A stretch of DNA of 64,000 nucleotides from SG8-30 sp964406445. GTDB lineage: Bacteria; Pseudomonadota; Gammaproteobacteria; Steroidobacterales; Steroidobacteraceae. Positions 57,051 to 64,000 of this stretch are shown here, piece by piece. Where the stretch lies: positions 1 through 64,000 of the forward strand of contig CAYORU010000014.1 in assembly GCA_964406445.1 (NCBI GenBank), read 5' to 3'. Each line of letters starts with the position of its first letter. Position 1 is the stretch's first letter. A program made the position numbers and the translations under genes. The notes under the pieces were generated by a model that was given only the letters and a program-made list of their open reading frames with translations, ran no database searches and had not been told where the DNA came from.

Positions 57051-57872
57051 TCACTCCAGCACCCGGTGCGACAGCGCCGGGAAAGATCGGCGGGTGCGGC
57101 CCTGGGCGTCGCGGTCCACTTCCGCGACGACCACGCCGCTGCCGCGCGGCCGCCGGCACTGCACCCGGCCCCAGTAGTCGGCCACGAGCGTGTCGCCGTA
57201 GGTCTCGCGCCCGTTCGGGTGCAGCCCGGACTGCGCCGCCGCCGCGACGTAGCAGAGGTTCTCCACCGCACGCGCCCGCAGCAGGATCTCCCAGTGGGCC
57301 CTGCCCGTCGGCGCCGTGAAGGCCGCGGGCACCGAGAGGATCTCGGCGCCGTCCGCGACGAGGCGGCGATACAGCTCTGGAAAGCGAAGATCGTAGCACA
57401 CGGTGAGTCCGACCCGGCCGGCCGGGGTGTCCACCACCACCGGCTCGCGACCCGGCGCCGCGTTGGCCGATTCGCGATAGCCCTCGTCGCGCCCGGGCAG
57501 GTCCACGTCGAAGAGGTGGATCTTGTCGTAGCGCGCCACGGTGCGCCCGCGGTCGTCGAAGACCAGGCAGGCGTTCGCGGGACGCGCGTCGCCCGGCACC
57601 GCGACCGGCGTGGTCCCGGCGACGATCCACAGCCCCAGCTCGCGCGCCGCCTCCGCCATGGCGCGCTGCACGGGCCCGTCGCCGGGCGCCTCGACCACGC
57701 TGCGACGCGCCGCCTCGCTGCGGCCCATGAACGCGAAGTTCTCGGGCAGGACGGCGAGGCACGCGCCGGCCGCGCGCGCCTCGGTGAGCAGCCGGCGCGC
57801 CACCAGCAGGTTCTCCTGCACGTCCAGGCCGCTGGTCATCTGCAGCGCGGCGATGCGCGGCAGCCCGCTCAT
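57051..57872 (-). CDS. Nitrilase-superfamily amidohydrolase (deaminated-glutathione amidase-like)
   Basis: 273 residues with the Glu44-Lys117-Cys159 triad of the carbon-nitrogen hydrolase fold (LPENFAFMG, YDKIHLFDVDLPG, TVCYDLRFPELYR). IHLFDVDLPG and NGRETYGDTLV place it near Nit1/YbeM enzymes, which repair deaminated glutathione; other amides are possible. The ATG overlaps the yhdP stop (ATGA) and its stop is two bases before tldD, so it is tightly embedded in this operon. Confidence 0.9.
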   Translation of the reverse strand: MSGLPRIAALQMTSGLDVQENLLVARRLLTEARAAGACLAVLPENFAFMGRSEAARRSVVEAPGDGPVQRAMAEAARELGLWIVAGTTPVAVPGDARPANACLVFDDRGRTVARYDKIHLFDVDLPGRDEGYRESANAAPGREPVVVDTPAGRVGLTVCYDLRFPELYRRLVADGAEILSVPAAFTAPTGRAHWEILLRARAVENLCYVAAAAQSGLHPNGRETYGDTLVADYWGRVQCRRPRGSGVVVAEVDRDAQGRTRRSFPALSHRVLE

Positions 57873-60800
57873 GGCGCACCCGCGCCGGCGCCGCCCGCGC
57901 CCTTCGCCGCGGCCGCAGGCGGAGCGACCGCCAGCCCGGTCGCCTTCTTGAGCTCGTCGGCGTCGATCTTGCGCACGTTTGGCGCCTCCCAGGAACCGGT
58001 GATGCGATAGTAGGCGCGCACGGCGCCGGCGAGCGGCTCCTTGAAGATCTGCGAGAACAGGTACACGGCCGCCCCCACCGCCGGTCCGCCCGCGAGCGCG
58101 CCGGCGACGCCGAGCGACGCGCCGAGCTGGCCGGTGACGATCGCCGTCTGGTCGTAGCTGCGGTCGCCGAGGCCGGTGCGCCCCGACACGCCGATCTCCG
58201 TCGCCGGCCCGCGCAGGGCCAGGTCGTCGGTGAAGGCATCGCCCGCGACCAGCCTGAAGTTGCCGCTGATGCGGTCGAAGGCGAGCCCTTCCCCGGTGAC
58301 GTCGTTGAAGTCGAGCGACAGCCGGCGCGGCAGGTGCGCGAGGCTCATCAGCCCGAGCACGCGGCCCGCGCCCGGATCCACCGCGAGCAGGCGCCCCTTG
58401 CCGAACTCCAGCGCGGCGGTGCCCGACAACCGCCCCAGCACCTCGGCGTCCGGCGCGCCCGGCCAGGTCAGCCGCGCCGTCAGCCGGGACCGGTCCGCCT
58501 CGACCAGCGGCGCGAAGCCGAAAGCCGCGAGCAGGCCGCGCGCGTCGTCGCTCGCGAGGTCGAAATCGAGCGCGCAGCGCTGCCCCTCCCCGGTCGCGAT
58601 CCACTGGCCGCTGCCATCGGCCTCGTAGGCCGCATGGTCGATTCGGAAGCGGTCCAGCCGCAGCCCGTCGGGCCGCCGCGTCAGGTCCGCCGTGAGGTGC
58701 CCGAGGTCGTAGCGGTCGAACCTGAAGGCGCGGACGTCGACGCGCAGGGCCGGCAGCTGCCGCGGGTCAACCTCCGCACCGCCGCCGCGGACGCGCGCAC
58801 CGAGCGTGAGACGCTCCATGTCGAGCGCCAGCGGGACCGGCCCGCCGAACTGGTAGGGCAGCAACAACCGTCCCGCGGCGTCCGGCGCTTCGAGCTCGAT
58901 GTCCCAGCCGACCGGCCCGGGCCGCATGCGCCCGGCGACGCGCTCGAACCCGTAGCCGAGCACCTCGAGTCGGCCGACCGACAGGTCGACGTCCGCGAGC
59001 CAGTCCTGCAGGCGCCGCGCGCCCGACTGGGGCGAACGCAGCTCGAGCAGCTCGCTGACGCTCAACGCGGCGACCCTCCCGGTCACACGCAGCCCCGGCG
59101 TGGCCGGCAGTCCCGGTGGATCGCCGGGCCCCAGGCGCAGCACGCCGCGGTCGAGCGCGCGGCCCGCGTCGCCGGCGCCGCGCCTGAAGAGCAGGCGCGC
59201 GCCGAGTTCGCGATCGAGCGATGCCTTCACCTCGAGCCCGCCATCGTCCGCAGGCTCGATCTCGACGCGAAGCGCCCGCCGCTCCGCGGCCGCCTTGGCG
59301 AGCGGGGCCGGAAGATCCGAGGCCAGGCCCGCGAGGTCGCTGTCGACGCGCAGTTGCGCCGGCGCCGCCGCGCCGCCCGCGGGCGGCTTGCGCGGCACGG
59401 TCCAGCTGGCACGCCAGGGCGTGACGCCGGACAGCCGCGCGCCGGGCGGCAGCTTCAGGATCGTCCCCAGCCGCGCGCCATCGAGGGTCCCGCTGGCTGC
59501 GAGCGTCGTCGTGAGCGGGCCGCGGGCCCTGCCGCGCGTATCGAGGCTCGCCGCGAAGCGGCCGCCGAGCGCGCTGCCTGTCAGGCTCGGCGCATACAAC
59601 TCGGTGTTGCGGACGGTCAGCTCGCCCGCGAGGTCGGTCACGCCTTCGGCCAGCCCGGCGATGCCCAGGGACAGCCCGCGACCTGCGGCCCGCACCGTGA
59701 CGACGCGATCGGAGAGTTGCTTGAGCGGCAACACGAGCACCGCCTCGCCGGCGAGCGGCCCCGCGGCCTCGAGGCGCGCGAAGGTCTCGCCGAGCGAGGG
59801 CCCGAGCGGGCTCTCCGCCAGCAGCCGATGCACGTCGCCCGCGTCGCCCTCGGCGTCGGCGCGCACGAGCAGCAGCGAGTCGCGCCAGTCGGCGAGCTCT
59901 GCGCTGGCCGAGACTACGCGCACGCCGGCGAGACGGCCGCTCGCGCCGGCGACGCTGAAGCCTGGTCCCTCGAACCTCGCGTCGAGCGCCAGCGCCTCGG
60001 CGGCCGGCCAGCCTTGTGCATACTCGAGCGTCAGTCCCTCGACGCGCGCGTCCGCGACGAACCGGCCCTCCCCCGCGCGATAGGGAAAGCCGCGCGCCGG
60101 GCCCGTCACCTCCACCCGGCCCGCCACGACGCGCCCCGCGACGAAGGCGCGATCGAGCCACTCGAGCGGCTTCGGCTTGAGCCGCGACACGGGCAGGTAG
60201 GCGGGGAGCCGGCTCACGTCGAAGTCGCGGACCTCGGCGGACAGGTCAATGAGCGGCGTGTCGTCGGGCCGCAGGAACGCGCGCAACCTGCCCTGCACGG
60301 ACCCGGCGCCCGTGTCGACCTCGATCTGGTCGGCCCAGATCCTGACGCCCGCGGGGCTGCGCTCCCAGCCGGCGATGGCCGAAACCGCGGGCAGGCGCTG
60401 CGGTTCGCGCCACTCCGCCGGCCAGTCCACCGCGAGGGCAGCCTGCGACAGTTCGACGCGGCCCGCGGCGCCACGCGCCGTGAGGCGGCCGGTGAGTCCG
60501 GCGACGCCGGGTGCGCGCCCCTGGGGCGCGAACCCCAGCTCCTCGAAGGCCAGGCGACCCTCGAGGTCGGGCACCTGCCCGCCCGAGAAGCCGCTCGCGA
60601 CGAGGTCGACGTTTCGCAGCAAGCCGCGGGGCGCGAGGCTCGCGAGTCGCTCGCGTGCCGCGGCATCCGGCAGGAGTGCCGCGAGCGGCGCCAGGTTCTC
60701 GAGCCGCAGCCAGGCGGCGCGCAGCGCGGCTCTTTGCAGGCGCCCGTCCTCGCGCTCCAACTCGAGATCGAGGGAACCCCGCTGCCAAGGACGCCCCTCG

Positions 60801-61759
60801 ATGGACAACTCGAGGTTGCGAAGCCGAAGGCGCCAGTCGGGGCCGCCTGCGGCCGAGAAGCGGCCGGCGGCGCGGGTGTAGGCCGCCCCCCTGGCGGCGG
60901 GCAGCTTGAGCCCCGCGAAATCGAACGCCCCCTCGGCGTTCGTGGCCGTCCTGCCCCGGCCCCCTGCCTCGAGCCACGCCGAGCCGCGTCCCGCGGACGG
61001 CAGCGCCGTGGCCCAGGGGAAGCTCTCGACGATGCCGCCGAAGTCGAGGTCGCGGGCATCCGCCGAGGCCGTCCAGTCTAGGGACTCCGGATCGGCGAGG
61101 TCGCCCTCCACCTCGGCCTCGAAGTCGAGCCTCTCGCCGAAGCGCCGCGGCAGCTCGATGCGGCCGGACAGCGACAGCGAACGACGCGCGCGGCTGAGCT
61201 CCACGTCGACCTCTTCGAGCTGGAAGTCGGCGCCCTCGATGCCGAGATCCCTGAAGCCGAGCGTCGCGTCGCGGATCTCGACCACGCCGCGCGGCAGCCG
61301 TTCGAGGCTGAACGGCTCGCGCGGCCGGTCCGGATCCAGCTCGATGCCCGCCTGGCCGGCGAGCTCGACGTGCCGGTCGGGAAAGATCACGAAGTCGAGG
61401 CGCGGCGACTCGAGCACCACCCTGCCGATCTCGACCTGGCGGCGCAGCAGCGAGCGCAGCGGCGCCAGGCTGACGCGCCCGGCCCGTGCCGTGACGAGCA
61501 CTTCGCCGCGCTCCGCGCCGACCACGCGCGCGCCCTCGAAGTACACCTCGGGACCGTAGCGCCCGAAGCGGGCGTCGAGCGAGTCGAAGGTCAGCGCGAG
61601 CCCGGTCTGGGCGCGGACCTCCTGCGCGACGCGGGCCTCGAGGTCCGGCAGGTGCGCGATGGCGAGGCGCAGCGCGCCGACGGTCACGGCCGCGCCGATC
61701 GCCAGGGCCGCCACGGTCCCGGCGATCCATCGCCATGCCTTTCTGCCGGCGGCGGTCAA
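57869..61759 (-). CDS. yhdP: YhdP, AsmA-like envelope lipid-transport protein
   Basis: A 1296-residue inner-membrane-anchored periplasmic protein (one N-terminal transmembrane segment, WRWIAGTVAALAIGAAVTVGAL). It belongs to the AsmA-like group with TamB and YdbH, which bridge the envelope and move phospholipids to the outer membrane. The DUF3971-type central region and the C-terminal AsmA region (LSLDFNDVTGEGLAFDRISGNF, GPATEIGVSGRTGLGDRSYDQT) are clear. The start is TTG: GGAGGAG at 61768-61774 is eight bases upstream and no ATG/GTG is closer to the membrane segment. Confidence 0.93.
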   Translation of the reverse strand: MTAAGRKAWRWIAGTVAALAIGAAVTVGALRLAIAHLPDLEARVAQEVRAQTGLALTFDSLDARFGRYGPEVYFEGARVVGAERGEVLVTARAGRVSLAPLRSLLRRQVEIGRVVLESPRLDFVIFPDRHVELAGQAGIELDPDRPREPFSLERLPRGVVEIRDATLGFRDLGIEGADFQLEEVDVELSRARRSLSLSGRIELPRRFGERLDFEAEVEGDLADPESLDWTASADARDLDFGGIVESFPWATALPSAGRGSAWLEAGGRGRTATNAEGAFDFAGLKLPAARGAAYTRAAGRFSAAGGPDWRLRLRNLELSIEGRPWQRGSLDLELEREDGRLQRAALRAAWLRLENLAPLAALLPDAAARERLASLAPRGLLRNVDLVASGFSGGQVPDLEGRLAFEELGFAPQGRAPGVAGLTGRLTARGAAGRVELSQAALAVDWPAEWREPQRLPAVSAIAGWERSPAGVRIWADQIEVDTGAGSVQGRLRAFLRPDDTPLIDLSAEVRDFDVSRLPAYLPVSRLKPKPLEWLDRAFVAGRVVAGRVEVTGPARGFPYRAGEGRFVADARVEGLTLEYAQGWPAAEALALDARFEGPGFSVAGASGRLAGVRVVSASAELADWRDSLLLVRADAEGDAGDVHRLLAESPLGPSLGETFARLEAAGPLAGEAVLVLPLKQLSDRVVTVRAAGRGLSLGIAGLAEGVTDLAGELTVRNTELYAPSLTGSALGGRFAASLDTRGRARGPLTTTLAASGTLDGARLGTILKLPPGARLSGVTPWRASWTVPRKPPAGGAAAPAQLRVDSDLAGLASDLPAPLAKAAAERRALRVEIEPADDGGLEVKASLDRELGARLLFRRGAGDAGRALDRGVLRLGPGDPPGLPATPGLRVTGRVAALSVSELLELRSPQSGARRLQDWLADVDLSVGRLEVLGYGFERVAGRMRPGPVGWDIELEAPDAAGRLLLPYQFGGPVPLALDMERLTLGARVRGGGAEVDPRQLPALRVDVRAFRFDRYDLGHLTADLTRRPDGLRLDRFRIDHAAYEADGSGQWIATGEGQRCALDFDLASDDARGLLAAFGFAPLVEADRSRLTARLTWPGAPDAEVLGRLSGTAALEFGKGRLLAVDPGAGRVLGLMSLAHLPRRLSLDFNDVTGEGLAFDRISGNFRLVAGDAFTDDLALRGPATEIGVSGRTGLGDRSYDQTAIVTGQLGASLGVAGALAGGPAVGAAVYLFSQIFKEPLAGAVRAYYRITGSWEAPNVRKIDADELKKATGLAVAPPAAAAKGAGGAGAGAP

Positions 61760-61767
61760 GCGCCAGG

Positions 61768-61774
61768 CTCCTCC
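61768..61774 (-). promoter_or_regulatory. Strong ribosome site deciding the TTG start of yhdP
   Basis: GGAGGAG on the minus strand, eight bases before TTG. It is the best Shine-Dalgarno match seen in this operon and compensates for the weak start codon; it lies in the 28-base gap after the rng stop. Confidence 0.7.
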
Positions 61775-61787
61775 GGGGTCGGGTCGG

Positions 61788-63257
61788 TCAGATCAGCACC
61801 ACGTCGAACTGGTCCTGCGCGTACTGGGCCTCGGCCTGCAGCCGGATCGGCTTGCCGGTGGCGAGCTCGAGCTCGCCGAGCGCGGCCGACTCCTCGTCGA
61901 GCAGCAGCTCGATGACGTCCTGATGGGCGAGCACCATGCACTCCTGGAACTCGAACTGCCGGGACTGGCGCAGCACCTCGCGGAACACCTCGTAAGCGAC
62001 CGTCTCCGGCGTCTTGACGAAGCCGCGGCCCTCGCAGGTAGGACAGGGCCGGCACAGAAGATGTTCCAGGCTCTCGCGGGTCCGCTTGCGGGTCATCTCC
62101 ACGAGACCGAGCGACGACACCGCCGAGACGTGGGTCTTGGCGTGATCGCCCGCGAGCGCCCGCTCCAGCGCCTGCAGGACCTGGCGGCGATGCTCCTCGT
62201 CCAGCATGTCGATGAAGTCGACGATGATGATCCCGCCGAGGTTCCGGAGCCTCAGCTGGCGGGCGATGGCCACGGCCGCCTCGAGGTTGGTGCGGAAGAT
62301 CGTGTCCTCGAGGTTGCGGTAACCGACGAACGCGCCGGTGTTGACGTCGATCGTGGTCATGGCCTCGGTCTGGTCGATCATCAGGTAGCCGCCGGACTTG
62401 AGCTGCACCTTGCGATCGAGCGCGCGGCCGATCTCGTCGTCGATGCCGTAGAGGTCGAAGATCGGGCGGCTGCCGGAGTAGCTCTCGATGCGCCCGGCGC
62501 TGTCCGGCATGAAGGTGCGGGCGAACTCGAGCATCCGCGCCGCCGCCGCGGGCGCATCGACGAGGACGCGCTCGATGTGCTCGCCGAGCTGGTCCCTCAG
62601 CACCCGGACCTCGAGCGGCAGGTCCTCGTGAACGAGTTCGCCGGCAGCCGCCGCCAGGCCGCGCTTGCGGATCACCTCCCAGAGCCGCTGCAGGAACAGC
62701 ATGTCGGCGCGCAGCGCCTCCACCCCGCAATCCTCGGCCGCGGTGCGCACGATGAACCCGCCGGCGGGCTCCGCTCCGGCGAAGGCCTGCACCGCTTCGC
62801 GCAGCCGCGCGCGTTCGGCCTCGTCCTCGATGCGCGCGGAGACTCCGACGCCACGGCCCTGCGGCATGTAGACGAGGAAGCGCGAGGGCAGCGTGATGTA
62901 GGTGGTCAACCGCGCGCCCTTGCTGCCGAGCGGGTCCTTCAGCACCTGCACGAGGATCTCGTCGCCCTCGCGCAGAAGCTCGCGCACGGAGGACGGCGCC
63001 GGCGCCTCCAGCGCCCCCTCGAGTCCCGGCGGCGCGACGATGTCGGAGGCGTGCAGGAAGCCGGTCCGGTCGAGCCCCACGTCGATGAACGCGGCCTGCA
63101 TGCCCGGCAGCACGCGCGTGACCCGGCCCTTGTAGATGTTGCTGATGAGCCCGCGGCGGTTGGCGCGCTCGAGGTAGACCTCCTGCAGCACGCCGTTCTC
63201 GACGAGCGCCGCCCGGCTCTCCCGTGGCGTGACGTTGACGACGAGCTCGGTGCTCAC
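61788..63257 (-). CDS. rng: Ribonuclease G
   Basis: 489 residues, the same as E. coli RNase G, which matures the 16S rRNA 5' end and degrades mRNAs. It has an N-terminal S1 domain (NIYKGRVTRVLPGMQAAFIDVGLDRTGFLH), the catalytic DNase-I-like part with the Mg-binding Asp in TTIDVNTGAFVG and IIIVDFIDM, and the Zn-link cysteines in CRPCPTCEGRG. The GTG start overlaps the maf stop by four bases. Confidence 0.97.
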   Translation of the reverse strand: MSTELVVNVTPRESRAALVENGVLQEVYLERANRRGLISNIYKGRVTRVLPGMQAAFIDVGLDRTGFLHASDIVAPPGLEGALEAPAPSSVRELLREGDEILVQVLKDPLGSKGARLTTYITLPSRFLVYMPQGRGVGVSARIEDEAERARLREAVQAFAGAEPAGGFIVRTAAEDCGVEALRADMLFLQRLWEVIRKRGLAAAAGELVHEDLPLEVRVLRDQLGEHIERVLVDAPAAAARMLEFARTFMPDSAGRIESYSGSRPIFDLYGIDDEIGRALDRKVQLKSGGYLMIDQTEAMTTIDVNTGAFVGYRNLEDTIFRTNLEAAVAIARQLRLRNLGGIIIVDFIDMLDEEHRRQVLQALERALAGDHAKTHVSAVSSLGLVEMTRKRTRESLEHLLCRPCPTCEGRGFVKTPETVAYEVFREVLRQSRQFEFQECMVLAHQDVIELLLDEESAALGELELATGKPIRLQAEAQYAQDQFDVVLI

Positions 63258-63850
63258 CGCGGCGCCTGCCAGGTGGCGATCCCCGCGCTGCGCAGCAGGC
63301 GCGCCGTCTCGAACAGCGGCAGCCCCATGACGCCGGAGAAGCTGCCCTCGAGCCGCTCGACGAAGACCGCCGCGAGGCCCTGCACCGCGTAGCCGCCGGC
63401 CTTGCCGCGCGGCTCGCCGCTCGCCCAGTAGCGCCGGCACTCGTCCTCGTCGACCGGCCGGAAGCTGACGCGGCTCACGCTCACGTCGGCGAGCAGCGCT
63501 TCGCCGGCGAGCAGCGCGACGCCGGTCATGACCTCGTGGGTCCGGCCACCGAGTGCCATCAGCATGCGCACGCAGTCGGCCTCGTCGGCCGGCTTGCCGA
63601 AGATCTCGTCGCCGAGCACGACCGCGGTGTCGGCCGCGAGCACCGGCCGCGCCGTCCGTCCCGCCAGTGCCCGGCCCGCCGCGCGGGCCTTGTCGCGGGC
63701 GAGCCGCTCCACGTAGACCCGCGGCGGCTCGCCCGGCAGGCGCTCCTCGTCGAGGCCGGCCGGGCAGACCTCGTGGGCGACGCCGATCTGCGCGAGCAGC
63801 TGGCTGCGCCGGGGCGATGCGGAGGCAAGGTAAATGGGCGCGTAACTCAT
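63254..63850 (-). CDS. maf: Maf/YhdE-type nucleoside triphosphate pyrophosphatase
   Basis: 198 residues. Maf proteins hydrolyse dTTP/UTP and modified pyrimidine triphosphates to monophosphates. LASASPRRSQLLAQIG, LAADTAVVLGDEIFGKP with the catalytic Asp and GKAGGYAVQGLAAVFVERLEGSFSGVMGLPL are all intact; the IEGSYSNVVGLP-like end is the standard Maf signature. Coupled to rng by GTGA, as yhdE-rng in E. coli. Confidence 0.96.
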   Translation of the reverse strand: MSYAPIYLASASPRRSQLLAQIGVAHEVCPAGLDEERLPGEPPRVYVERLARDKARAAGRALAGRTARPVLAADTAVVLGDEIFGKPADEADCVRMLMALGGRTHEVMTGVALLAGEALLADVSVSRVSFRPVDEDECRRYWASGEPRGKAGGYAVQGLAAVFVERLEGSFSGVMGLPLFETARLLRSAGIATWQAPR

Positions 63851-63925
63851 TGATCGGACTGCAGATGAGCCAGCGCCCCGCGTGGGCGCCGTGCAACCCG
63901 AAGCATAGCCGTCCGGCCTGCGGTT

Positions 63926-63947
63926 GTCCCGGCCCGACGGCCGGGAC
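63926..63947 (-). terminator. Hairpin between the truncated gene and maf
   Basis: GTCCCGGCC and GGCCGGGAC form a 9-bp stem with a CGAC loop, 20 bases past the stop of the partial minus-strand gene. No T-run follows. A TATGCT -10-like element for maf (63902-63907) lies 18 bases further on. Confidence 0.45.
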
Positions 63948-63966
63948 GCCGGGGGTCGACCGACCG

Positions 63967-64000
63967 TCAGTCGAGCAGCTTCTCGATCGCCTGCTCGAGC
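63967..64000 (-). CDS. C-terminal end of a gene cut by the window edge
   Basis: Only about ten codons are visible, ending LEQAIEKLLD and a TGA stop, in an amphipathic helical pattern. In many gammaproteobacteria rlmH, rsfS or nadD lies upstream of maf, but this ending does not let me assign any of them. The open frame simply continues to the edge, and the hairpin at 63926-63947 would fit its terminator. Confidence 0.4.
   Translation of the reverse strand, partial: LEQAIEKLLD

Noticed and set aside
55585..61759. Interpretation of pmbA/tldD/nitrilase/yhdP region as a RiPP biosynthetic cluster
   Set aside because: The order rng-yhdP-nitrilase-tldD is ordinary housekeeping synteny in gammaproteobacteria, and no precursor peptide or modifying enzyme is present.

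Overview
The window is about 64 kb of very GC-rich chromosome (roughly 70% G+C judged by eye, with G/C-ending codons and long antisense open frames). Gene content and order point to a gammaproteobacterium. The block ygfB-pepP-ubiH-ubiI, divergent from a coiled-coil gene, zapA, 6S RNA and fau, is the classic gammaproteobacterial arrangement, as is maf-rng-yhdP-(nitrilase)-tldD. A Crp protein resembling Xanthomonas Clp and a split glycine decarboxylase (gcvPA/gcvPB) suggest a lineage away from the enteric bacteria. No species can be named from the sequence alone. Almost everything is housekeeping or conserved accessory DNA. I see no phage, IS transposase, CRISPR array or integration site.

Layout. 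1-10.5 kb: the start of a Tat-type lipoprotein, a penicillin-acylase-family hydrolase, glgC, an alpha/beta hydrolase, a TonB-dependent receptor and a membrane PAS-GGDEF-EAL protein. 10.6-13.1 kb: a divergent pcm-like methyltransferase, a rhodanese and TolC. 13.1-24.5 kb: one long minus-strand set headed by a tandem glycine riboswitch with an attenuator: gcvT, gcvH, gcvPA, gcvPB, dgkA, a PfkB kinase, a double-HtrA (Nma111-like) protease, a PA2779/PA2778-type pair and a Sua5-type enzyme. 24.5-33.8 kb: a DUF885 peptidase, small membrane proteins, a DUF3617 protein, the glutathione-dependent formaldehyde pathway (adhC, fghA), ispG, a pterin dehydratase and DUF2189. 33.8-40.3 kb: ubiquinone hydroxylases, pepP, ygfB, zapA, 6S RNA, fau and an EVE-domain protein. 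40.5-48 kb: a 25-residue Lys/Ala peptide, rpiA, a secreted cyanophycinase-like protein, tRNA-Gln(CUG), rplM-rpsI, coq7, crp, rpe, djlA-like and purC. 48-64 kb: a cobalamin-binding-type protein, yihY, pmbA, darP, purE-purK, an AAA+/FHA fusion, tldD, a nitrilase, yhdP, rng, maf and the end of one more gene.

How genes cooperate. The gcv set cleaves glycine and feeds one-carbon folate metabolism (with fau) under glycine sensing. ubiH, ubiI and coq7 are the three ring hydroxylases of ubiquinone synthesis. adhC and fghA detoxify formaldehyde. purE, purK and purC are consecutive purine steps. tldD and pmbA encode the two halves of the TldD/TldE protease, here in separate transcription units. rng, yhdP and maf overlap or nearly overlap and are translationally coupled.

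The least ordinary items are: two families of short palindromic repeats sitting at four of nine convergent 3' ends, sometimes supplying the stop codons; a bacterial protease with the architecture of yeast Nma111; an ExeA-like ATPase fused to an FHA domain; the Lys/Ala peptide gene with its own promoter and terminator; and a Pcm homologue lacking a conserved substrate-site motif. I found no clear undescribed multi-gene system. No gap over 300 bases lacks an assigned feature.
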